From Bacteroidales bacterium UBA6207 (lineage in GTDB: Bacteria; Bacteroidota; Bacteroidia; Bacteroidales; F082): a DNA stretch of 7,730 bases. The notes under the pieces were generated by a model. That model was not told where the DNA came from. It searched no databases and saw nothing but the letters and a program-made list of their open reading frames with translations. Location of the stretch: NCBI GenBank assembly GCA_002421995.1, contig DISP01000062.1, positions 1 to 7,730 of the forward strand, in the 5' to 3' direction. This document shows, in pieces, positions 1-6,228 of the stretch (its first letter is position 1; every line of letters begins with the position of its first letter). A program made the position numbers and the translations under genes.

Positions 1-604
1 TTATAAACCAAAAATGAGCAATAGCTGCTTTTAAAACTCCATCTATTTCAGTGTTTTTGTTTAACCAGTCTAAAAACACATCCATTTCATTTTTTACCTC
101 TGTTGCTGAAGGTGCTTGAAAATGAATTCTTTCTTTCCCCATTGGTCCCGACACTACCTGCATTTCATTTTTGCGGTAACAGCCGGTATCAATTCTTTGC
201 ATTCCACTCCATCCTGTAGGAAATAGTGCTGCATTCCATCCAAAAATACGTTCCTGGTCAAGTGGTTTATTATATCTTTGAGTTGCATCAAGCATCACTT
301 CAACAACACCTTCTACGTTTCTGTCAATATGTACTATTCCTGCATATTCTATCCCAAGTTTTCTTGCAATTGAAGAACGAACTTGTTCGTAATTTAAAAA
401 TTCTCCTTCTATTTCAGAGGATTTTAGAACATCGAGCGTCAAAGTAGATAATATTGTTTCTTCCTTAAATGAAAATCCAAGTGCTCCCATTTGTCCATAA
501 ATTTTTCCTTGTAGATGTCGGACTTTGCCTAAAATCACATTAATCTTTTTGTCATTCCATGTGAATATCGGCCAATTGTCATATTCATAAATGTATCTTG
601 CCAT
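1..604 (-). CDS. Fic family protein with DUF4172-type N-terminus, 3' end cut by window
   Basis: Fic proteins usually transfer AMP from ATP onto a hydroxyl of a target protein in the cytoplasm; the target here is unknown. I translated the minus strand from the ATG at 604-602 and found 201 codons open to the window edge. Residues 1-90 look like the DUF4172 region (start MARYIYEYDNWPIFTWN). Residues 62-67 read SSEIEG and fit the Fic inhibitory helix motif (S/T)xxxE(G/N), so this would be a class II Fic protein, self-inhibited from its N-terminus. The segment FGWNAALFPTGWSG (121-134) and the final AIAHFWFI (194-201) are typical of the stretch leading into the catalytic HPFxxGNGR motif, which should begin within a few residues beyond the left edge and cannot be checked. 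The gene is AT-rich compared with the permeases. It is a separate transcription unit, about 520 bp downstream of the permease operon on the same strand. No signal peptide or membrane helix is seen. Family assignment is confident; activity is inferred. Confidence 0.85.
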   Translation of the reverse strand, partial: MARYIYEYDNWPIFTWNDKKINVILGKVRHLQGKIYGQMGALGFSFKEETILSTLTLDVLKSSEIEGEFLNYEQVRSSIARKLGIEYAGIVHIDRNVEGVVEVMLDATQRYNKPLDQERIFGWNAALFPTGWSGMQRIDTGCYRKNEMQVVSGPMGKERIHFQAPSATEVKNEMDVFLDWLNKNTEIDGVLKAAIAHFWFI

Positions 605-626
605 GAACAATTTTTTTATTTTGCGG

Positions 627-634
627 TAAATATA
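627..634 (-). promoter_or_regulatory. Possible Bacteroidota -7 element for the Fic gene
   Basis: On the minus strand this reads TATATTTA, matching the Bacteroidota -7 consensus TAnnTTTG at all but the last position. It lies 22 nt upstream of the ATG, with an A-rich leader between. No TTTG-type -33 box is visible at the expected spacing, and the surroundings are AT-rich, so a chance match is quite possible. Confidence 0.2.
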
Positions 635-714
635 TAAATTATTCTCCGCATTATTAAGGTGAATAGCCTGGTTTTTCTCCGCACGCTCCTTTTTTGCATT
701 AGCTACAACTCCCT

Positions 715-926
715 GCTAAACGCCACTCCACCACACTGCCTAGTATTTGAACGCTATACCCGTAGAACAACGGATAAAAGCACGATCCGTTTTTAGGCGT
801 TTTTAAGTGCTTAATAATGGGATGAGGCTTTGGCCGGTCCAACGCATTACGGCAAACCAAAAAATTGATCTTCGGCTGAAAGGCATTGAGGTAAGGCTGT
901 AGTGTTTTCAAGCTGTGGCATTTAAC
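715..926. repeat. Imperfect inverted-repeat element, attC-like or MITE-like
   Basis: The left end GCTAAACGCCAC (715-726) and the reverse complement of the right end, GTTAAATGCCAC (926-915), match at 10 of 12 positions; both differences are transitions. Further in, ACACT (733-737) pairs with AGTGT (901-905), and GCC (738-740) with GGC (895-897) across a 3-nt bulge. The whole 212 bp could therefore fold as one long imperfect hairpin on either strand. Read on the minus strand, the ends GTTAAAT and GTTTAGC match the integron attC core boxes RYYYAAC and GTTRRRY at 5/7 and 6/7 positions, in the right order. The element is longer than most attC sites and no integrase is visible. Alternatives are a miniature inverted-repeat element, a structured RNA, or decayed mobile DNA. 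The inverted ends are directly seen; the identity is not established. Confidence 0.4.
769..791. repeat. Perfect 7-bp hairpin inside the inverted-repeat element
   Basis: AACGGAT (769-775) and ATCCGTT (785-791) are exact reverse complements around a 9-nt loop. On the plus strand the right arm runs into TTT. CGTTTTTA also occurs twice in tandem, at 788-795 and 798-805. The structure is probably an internal stem-loop of the 715-926 element rather than a terminator, since no plus-strand gene precedes it. Confidence 0.5.
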
Positions 927-946
927 TTCCCAAAAATAAACATTTT

Positions 947-973
947 ATTCCTGCTTCAATGCCGGGATTTTTT
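947..973 (+). terminator. Terminator-like hairpin with T-tract, plus strand
   Basis: Positions 947-954 (ATTCCTGC) pair with 961-968 (GCCGGGAT) with one mismatch and one G-T pair around a TTCAAT loop. The T-run 968-973 follows, then G and five more T. The polarity is plus strand, yet every supported gene here is on the minus strand. It may be left over from a lost gene, may stop antisense transcription into the operon's 3' end, or may be chance. Confidence 0.3.
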
Positions 974-1051
974 GTTTTTCAGACGAAGGTGGCTGTGCGT
1001 TTTTGATAGATTGCGGTTGCTGTAAGGGTGTAAATCCGGTTGGTTTTCGGG

Positions 1052-1071
1052 CAAGCAGTGGCTTGTCTTTT
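1052..1071 (+). terminator. Second terminator-like hairpin with T-tract, plus strand
   Basis: CAAGC (1052-1056) pairs exactly with GCTTG (1061-1065) around AGTG, and TCTTTTT follows. The stem is short, five pairs. As with the hairpin at 947-973, it faces the plus direction where no gene is visible. On the minus strand it is followed by CCCGAAAAC, so it would not serve the permease operon as an intrinsic terminator. Confidence 0.2.
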
Positions 1072-1122
1072 TAGGCTTTGCACAGGCCGCAGCGATTGCT
1101 TGCCAAAGCAGGCAAATCACCG

Positions 1123-3465
1123 CTATTCGTATTTCACCACCTTGCTAAGCTCGATGCGGGTGCTTCTCCATGCCTGAAAGCCCATGCTCAGCATGGCGAT
1201 AAGCCAGGTGGTGAGGGCCGTTGCCACAAATACCAACGGACTGATGCTGATGTGGTAGCTGTAATATGAAAGCCATTCGTTGAGCACGAGCCAAAGCGGT
1301 GCGGCAATCAACACGTTGGCCAGCAGCACCTTCCGGCTGAAACCTGAGGTGGCGGCTACGAGCAGCTGCAGCCCGGTTGCGCCCAAAATCTTCCTGATGC
1401 CAAGCTCTTTGCTGCGTTGCCTGAGGTTGAGTGCGGCCATGCCGAACAGTCCGGTGGCTGCTATCAGGAGCGCCAGCAACGTCACCACCCAAACAAGCCA
1501 TCCAAGCCTGTTTTCTTCGGTATAGGAGGTTTCGAGCAAGGCCTCAACAGGCAACACCACCATGGGTTGTGCAGGGTAGAACTGTTTCCAGCTTTCGGCG
1601 ATGAGTGCAGCTGCATCAACATCCTGGTTGAGGCGAACCAGCAACCAGGGATAGCCGTCGTATGGGTCCTGGGTGATGATGAGTGGTTGGAGCGGCTGAT
1701 GCAGGGGCGCAAAATGAAAATCGCTCAGCACGGCGGTGATCACATAGTCTTTGTCGCGCCTCACTTTTTTTCCCACCGGATCGTCATAGCCGAAAGTTTT
1801 TACAAAGGTTTCGTTTACCATGATTTCCCTGTCGGCTCCCGCGCGCGGCAACACGCCTTGCAGCAGGTTCAGGCCCAACACATTGACAAAAGAGGTGTCG
1901 GTGTCGAGCACATGAACCATCACCGGCTGGAAGTGTCCTTCGGGGATATAGCCGTTCATGGTGAGTCCTCCGCCCGGAATCTCGCTCACCGCCCCGCAGC
2001 TTTCAACAGTGGGCAAGCTGTTGAGCTGTGTTTTGAAAGCCTGCATCATGGCTGCTGTTTCGCCATCGGGCATGGCAATGGCAAAGAGCCTGCCTGTGCT
2101 GAAACCTTTGTCGAATCCGCGGATGAACCGCAATTGCTGATGGGCCACAAGACTGCTGTTGATAAAGAAGGCAGCAATCATAAACTGCAACACAATCAGA
2201 ACTCCCGACAATTGCCTGAATCGTTTGCTGCCGGGTGCTCCGCCTTTGAGAATGGCCACAGGGCGCAAAGAGGCAAGAAAAAAGGCCGGATAAGCGCCCG
2301 AAAGCAGGGTGGTGGCCACAAGCACGGGCAGGATGAGCCAAAGCAGGAGCGGATTGCCGTGCAACAGGCTGAGGTCGGTACCCAGCAATGCGTTGAAAGC
2401 CGGAAACATCAGCTCGCTGAGCAGCAAGGCAACGAGCAGGGCCAGCAGGCTGTGGAGCAGCGATTCGCCCAGAAACTGCATCACCAGCTCGGAGCGCGAT
2501 GCACCGATTGTTTTTTTGATGCTCACCTCCATAGCACGTTTCATGCCGGTTGCGGTGGCCAGATTGGTAAAGTTGAAGGCTGCTATCAGAAGCACGAAAG
2601 TGGCAATGAGCAGCAGAATATTGAGGCTTGACGCCAGTCCGCTGCCCTGTGCGGGTGAATGCAAATGAACGTCTTTCATTTTTTGCAAAACGATGCCCAT
2701 ACTGAATCCCGTTCCTTCCAGCTTTTTGTTGAAACCGGCATCGAGGATGGCCTGAAAGTCTTTTTCAAGCGTCGGCGCTTTGATGCCGGGTATGGCAGCA
2801 ACCCAGCTAAAGTATTGGTTGCCGCCATTGAGGTCCATGTGGAGTTTTTTGTCATAATAAAGCGTCTCGAACGAAAGCAGCGCATCAAAGCGGATGGAAG
2901 AGTTCGGCGGTGGATCGGCTGCAATGCCTGAAACCACAAAGGTTTCGCGTCCGTTGACAAGCAGGCTTTGGCCCAGGGGATCGGTTTTGCCAAAAATATT
3001 GCGCGCAGCCGTTTGGGTCAGCACCATTTTTCTGAGGCCTTTCAAAACATTTGCTTTGTCGCCCCGAAGCAGCTGAAACGAAAAGATGTCGAAAAAGACC
3101 GAATCGGCATAAACCATCCTGTTGAGTGGAAAAATCTGGTCTTGTTGTGCCACAAAACCGCTTTGCTCCATCCCCGTTCGGCACATCCGGCTGATGCCCG
3201 GCAGCGTTTCGGCCATCAGCGGGCCGAGGGCGGCAGTTCCCTGTTCCGAAATCTGGTTGCCATCTTTGTGACGGTATTCGGTCAAAACCCTGAAAAGTTG
3301 TTGGTTATCTGCATGAAAACGATCGAAGCTGTGTTCAAACAACACATAAGCCAGCACAACCAAAAAGGTAGCCAGCCCGATACCGAGCCCGACCACATTG
3401 ATCAGGCTATAGAGCCATTGTTTGCGCATATTGCGAAAACCAATCCTGAGCAGGTGCAGCAGCAT
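1123..3465 (-). CDS. FtsX/MacB-type ABC transporter permease, 780 aa, last gene of the operon
   Basis: This is an inner-membrane permease of the duplicated FtsX type, expected to pair with a cytoplasmic ATPase not encoded here; the substrate is unknown. Predicted helices lie near residues 19-43, 279-301, 336-358, 372-400, 419-441, 653-676, 712-734 and 743-765. Two extracytoplasmic MacB-like domains lie between, at about 44-278 and 442-652. The second contains MVNETFVKTFGYDDPVGKKV (549-568), the conserved strand-helix segment of this domain. Cytoplasmic segments after helices 2 and 6 carry the FtsX coupling motifs: MKRAMEVSIKKTIGA (308-322) and RSKELGIRKILGA (684-696). The first is diverged from the EVGVRK/EIGIRK form in the two neighbouring permeases. 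The ATG at 3465 gives the usual short amphipathic N-terminus before helix 1. It starts 31 nt after the upstream permease stop with no Shine-Dalgarno block, and ends with TAG. The length is normal for the family. The class is certain, the cargo unknown. Confidence 0.93.
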   Translation of the reverse strand: MLLHLLRIGFRNMRKQWLYSLINVVGLGIGLATFLVVLAYVLFEHSFDRFHADNQQLFRVLTEYRHKDGNQISEQGTAALGPLMAETLPGISRMCRTGMEQSGFVAQQDQIFPLNRMVYADSVFFDIFSFQLLRGDKANVLKGLRKMVLTQTAARNIFGKTDPLGQSLLVNGRETFVVSGIAADPPPNSSIRFDALLSFETLYYDKKLHMDLNGGNQYFSWVAAIPGIKAPTLEKDFQAILDAGFNKKLEGTGFSMGIVLQKMKDVHLHSPAQGSGLASSLNILLLIATFVLLIAAFNFTNLATATGMKRAMEVSIKKTIGASRSELVMQFLGESLLHSLLALLVALLLSELMFPAFNALLGTDLSLLHGNPLLLWLILPVLVATTLLSGAYPAFFLASLRPVAILKGGAPGSKRFRQLSGVLIVLQFMIAAFFINSSLVAHQQLRFIRGFDKGFSTGRLFAIAMPDGETAAMMQAFKTQLNSLPTVESCGAVSEIPGGGLTMNGYIPEGHFQPVMVHVLDTDTSFVNVLGLNLLQGVLPRAGADREIMVNETFVKTFGYDDPVGKKVRRDKDYVITAVLSDFHFAPLHQPLQPLIITQDPYDGYPWLLVRLNQDVDAAALIAESWKQFYPAQPMVVLPVEALLETSYTEENRLGWLVWVVTLLALLIAATGLFGMAALNLRQRSKELGIRKILGATGLQLLVAATSGFSRKVLLANVLIAAPLWLVLNEWLSYYSYHISISPLVFVATALTTWLIAMLSMGFQAWRSTRIELSKVVKYE

Positions 3466-3496
3466 GTGTGTGGGTTTAGGCGTATTTCATTTTGGC

Positions 3497-5944
3497 TTAT
3501 TCATATTTAATGGCGTCCACAGGGTTGTTTTTGAGGGCTCTGAGAGCTTGAACGAGCACCGTTACAAGGGCAATGAGGGTTGACAGCAGAAATCCGGCTA
3601 CAAAATGTCTGAAACTGAGTTCGGTGCGATAGGCAAACCCGCTGAGCCATTCTGACATGAGGTAGTAAACGATGGGGATGCTTATCAGGCCGGCAATCAT
3701 CACCAATACAAGGAATCCTTTTGTAAGTAAAGTAAGAATTGAGGTTTGGCTGCCTCCCAACACGCGCCGGATGCCGATTTCGCGGGTGCGCTGTTCGGTC
3801 GAGAATGCCGAAAGGCCATACAATCCGAGGCAGGAGATCAGGATGATGATCAGGCTGAAATAGCTGAAAAGCGTGAGCATACGTTGTTCGTGCTTGTATT
3901 GGCGTGCGTAGCGATCATCGAGAAAGGTGTAGTGAAAGAAATGTTTTTGATCAAATTCCTGCCATTTGTAATTGATGTCGGCCACAGTCCGTGCCATGTC
4001 GGTGCTGCGCAGCCGGAGCGCGATGAAGTTCACATGACGGTCACCCAGAATGAAAACGAGCGGTTCGATGGGGCTGTGCATCGAGGCGTAATGGAAATCT
4101 TTCACCACACCCACAATCTTACCTTTCACGCCAAGGCCGCAGTTCATCTCCACCTGCAGGGGGTCGGGATAGCCGAGGTATCTGGCGGCGGCTTCGTTCA
4201 CCACAAAAGCGGTGCTGTCGTCGTTGGGATAATCACGCGAGAAAACCCTTCCCTGTGTGACAGGCAGCCCGAAGAGGTCGAAAAAGTCGTGCCCCACCAT
4301 GAAGATGTTCATGGTATGCACCTCTGGTTTTGCGGTGTCGCCCACAAAAAACATGAGTCTTCCCGAAAGGTATCCGGGCAGACTGGCCGTTGCAGCAATT
4401 TTCTGCACCTCGGGCATGGCACGGAGCTCTTCCACAATCACCTGGCGGTTGGCATACAAAACCGAGTCTTTTGGAAAATGAATCACCATCAGCTGTTCGG
4501 TTTCAATGCCTTTGCTGTGGTTCATCACAAAGCTGAGCTGGTCTGATACCACCAGGGTGGCAATGATCATTCCGGTAGAAATCACAAACTGCAGCACGAC
4601 CAAAATTTTGCGCAGGTTGACAAGCTGCAGGGCGCTCGATTTGCTCATGGAGGCTCCAGGCCTCAGGACATTCACCGGTGAGAAGGACGACAACACGAGG
4701 GCCGGATAAAATCCGCTCATGAAACCTAGCAGCAAAAACGTTGCGATGAGCATATAAACCGAGCCTGAATCGTTAAAAAGCAGCCACGACAACGATAGTC
4801 TAAGACCGATCAGGTCGTTGAAATAGGGCATTACAAGCTCTGCCAGCGACCAGGCAAGCCCGAAGGAGAGGGCGGTGAGCAGATAGCTTTCGCTCAAAAA
4901 CTGCATGATCAGTTGCAGGCGATGGGCGCCAGCCACCTTGCGGATGCCGATTTCGCGCGCACGCCGCACCGAGCGTGCCGTGGAAAGATTCATATAATTG
5001 ATGGCGGCAATGAGCAGCAGAAAACCGGCTATAACTACAAAAATCTGAACCGTCCGCTCCGACACATTGCTTTGACTGTCGTATTGCAAACTTGTGTTGA
5101 AATGGATGTGACGCACCGGCTCGTGCGTCAGCACCAGCGCCCCGTCCACTTTCACTTCTTTGATCCAGGGGTCAATCACTTCGGTTGTAAACTGCTGAAG
5201 CTTGGCATCAAACCCTTGGGCTGCCTCATCCGAATTGAATTTTACATAGGTATATCCAACCAGCCAAAACCAGTCGGAACGAAAGTCATCGAGGGTCTTC
5301 TGCGAATGGGTACTCATCGAAACCAGCGCATCAAACTCATGGTGGCTCAGGTGGGCATCTTTGTCAATCACCCCTGTCACAGAATAGCTTGTCTTGTTGA
5401 TTCTGAGCAGCTGGCCAAGGGCAGGCTTATCGCCAAAGAGCCGGTGTGCCAGCGTGGTTGTGAGTACCATGCTGCGTGGCTCGGTAAGTGCTGTGAGCGG
5501 GTCGCCTTCGGCGAAGGGATAGTCAAACACCTTGAAGAAGTCGGCATCGGCGTAGGTGAACGAGGGTATTTCGAGCATCCTGTCATCATGCCATACAGTG
5601 ATTCCTGTTTCGGTGTTTGTGACATTCGTTTTAAAGATCAGCGTGGCAGCTTCCACTTCGGGAAAGCGTGTTTTCATAGATTCGCTGATGTTGAACGACG
5701 AGAGCGCGATTTTGTCAAGACGACCTCCAAAGTTGAGTGCGGCATTCACACGGTGAATGCGGCCGGCATCTTTCCAGCTGCTGTCGTAGCTGTATTCTCT
5801 GGCAATGTATGCATAGATCAGCAAAAAGACCATGATGCCGCTCGTGAGGCCAGCCACATTGATGAGTGCGTAGCCCGGCTGCTTGATCATCCGCCTGAAA
5901 GTCGTACGGATGTAGTTGTTGATCAGAATCCCGCTTGTATTCAT
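3497..5944 (-). CDS. FtsX/MacB-type ABC transporter permease, 815 aa
   Basis: This is an inner-membrane permease with two MacB-like extracytoplasmic domains and two FtsX-like domains, probably part of an ATP-driven complex that exports a substrate or acts on the envelope. Predicted helices lie near residues 25-48, 299-321, 354-375, 396-420, 444-467, 690-714, 742-765 and 779-801. Coupling motifs are RRAREIGIRKVAGA (327-340) and RTREIGIRRVLGG (719-731). The second extracytoplasmic domain contains TQGRVFSRDYPNDD (563-576), VVNEAAARYLGY (581-592) and VVKDFHYASMHSPIEPL (613-629). After YPDP (592-595) the usual glycine is replaced, giving DPLQVEMN. The ATG at 5944-5942 shares bases with the TGA of the 92-codon gene (ATGA), so translation is probably coupled. 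The protein ends NPVDAIKYE. It is the closest visible relative of the partial permease upstream, sharing the QGR-FS-DYPND, NEAA and SxxEQRTxEIGIR-type segments. The substrate cannot be inferred. Confidence 0.94.
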   Translation of the reverse strand: MNTSGILINNYIRTTFRRMIKQPGYALINVAGLTSGIMVFLLIYAYIAREYSYDSSWKDAGRIHRVNAALNFGGRLDKIALSSFNISESMKTRFPEVEAATLIFKTNVTNTETGITVWHDDRMLEIPSFTYADADFFKVFDYPFAEGDPLTALTEPRSMVLTTTLAHRLFGDKPALGQLLRINKTSYSVTGVIDKDAHLSHHEFDALVSMSTHSQKTLDDFRSDWFWLVGYTYVKFNSDEAAQGFDAKLQQFTTEVIDPWIKEVKVDGALVLTHEPVRHIHFNTSLQYDSQSNVSERTVQIFVVIAGFLLLIAAINYMNLSTARSVRRAREIGIRKVAGAHRLQLIMQFLSESYLLTALSFGLAWSLAELVMPYFNDLIGLRLSLSWLLFNDSGSVYMLIATFLLLGFMSGFYPALVLSSFSPVNVLRPGASMSKSSALQLVNLRKILVVLQFVISTGMIIATLVVSDQLSFVMNHSKGIETEQLMVIHFPKDSVLYANRQVIVEELRAMPEVQKIAATASLPGYLSGRLMFFVGDTAKPEVHTMNIFMVGHDFFDLFGLPVTQGRVFSRDYPNDDSTAFVVNEAAARYLGYPDPLQVEMNCGLGVKGKIVGVVKDFHYASMHSPIEPLVFILGDRHVNFIALRLRSTDMARTVADINYKWQEFDQKHFFHYTFLDDRYARQYKHEQRMLTLFSYFSLIIILISCLGLYGLSAFSTEQRTREIGIRRVLGGSQTSILTLLTKGFLVLVMIAGLISIPIVYYLMSEWLSGFAYRTELSFRHFVAGFLLSTLIALVTVLVQALRALKNNPVDAIKYE

Positions 5945-6219
5945 GTTTTCGGGCTGTTATCTGTTGATTTTTTGCGAAACATCAGCGAGATGTTTTTATC
6001 GGTGGGCGGACCCACTTCCACCAGTTCCCAGTCTTTGTCGTATGCTTCAATCTTGTGGCGCAACACCTGCACCTTGTCGGTGGGCGATTTGATGCGTCCC
6101 TCCCAGTCGAGCAGTTCCACGCGGTATTGCAGGCTTTGGCTGCGCCCGTTGATGCGCACATCTATTTCGATGTTTTGCTCTTTTTCGAGATCAGGTATGA
6201 GAATTACAACTTCTTTCAT
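5941..6219 (-). CDS. Small soluble protein of unknown function (92 aa) between two permease genes
   Basis: I do not recognise this family. The 92 residues have no signal peptide and no membrane helix, and are rich in Lys, Glu and Asp, so a cytoplasmic location is likely. The pattern suggests a small alpha/beta fold: strands near VVILIPDL (4-11), IEIDVRI (17-23) and SLQYRVELLDW (29-39), then a charged helix around VQVLRHKIEAYDKDWELV (50-67), a strand ISLMF (77-81) and a hydrophilic tail. The gene begins 9 nt after the upstream permease stop, and its own TGA overlaps the next permease ATG (ATGA). That tight packing, with an uninterrupted frame and sensible composition, supports a real gene. The context hints at an accessory, assembly or regulatory partner of the permeases, but nothing in the sequence proves it. 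It could also be unrelated cargo carried within the operon. Confidence 0.8.
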   Translation of the reverse strand: MKEVVILIPDLEKEQNIEIDVRINGRSQSLQYRVELLDWEGRIKSPTDKVQVLRHKIEAYDKDWELVEVGPPTDKNISLMFRKKSTDNSPKT

Positions 6220-6228
6220 GCGTTTGGA

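Larger units (their letters stand above)
605..1122. other. 518-bp gene-free region between the Fic gene and the permease operon
   Basis: I see no convincing coding sequence here on either strand. The region holds an AT-rich leader to the Fic gene (605-714), an imperfect inverted-repeat element (715-926), and two hairpins followed by T-tracts on the plus strand (947-973 and 1052-1071). Directly after the last permease stop there is a short stem, TTGCC/GGCAA at 1099-1115. It has no following T-tract on the minus strand, so I see no classic intrinsic terminator for the operon. A minus-strand reading frame of about 70 codons within 699-911 needs a TTG start and lies inside the inverted-repeat element, so it is not called as a gene. 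Confidence 0.6.

Noticed and set aside
226..447. Plus-strand open frame of 73 codons in the left part
   Set aside because: It is antisense to the Fic gene, whose minus-strand frame is open throughout with clear family motifs.
699..911. Minus-strand open frame of 70 codons in the gene-free region
   Set aside because: It needs a TTG start and lies almost entirely inside the inverted-repeat element. Its sequence looks like translated repeat rather than a protein family.
1089..1122. Hairpin just after the stop of the last permease as an operon terminator
   Set aside because: The TTGCC/GGCAA stem is short with bulges and no T-tract follows on the minus strand, so an intrinsic terminator is not supported.
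1417..2631. Plus-strand open frame (404 codons) opposite the 780-residue permease
   Set aside because: The product is rich in Gln and His without domain features, and it lies wholly inside a clear permease gene on the other strand.
3476..3490. Four-codon frame (Met-Lys-Tyr-Ala-stop) between the last two permease genes
   Set aside because: It could be a leader peptide, but it is too short to support. It more likely reflects chance similarity to the preceding Lys-Tyr-Glu-stop end.
3746..4546. Plus-strand open frame (266 codons) opposite the 815-residue permease
   Set aside because: It is antisense to a conserved permease, has no recognisable family and is compositionally a shadow frame.
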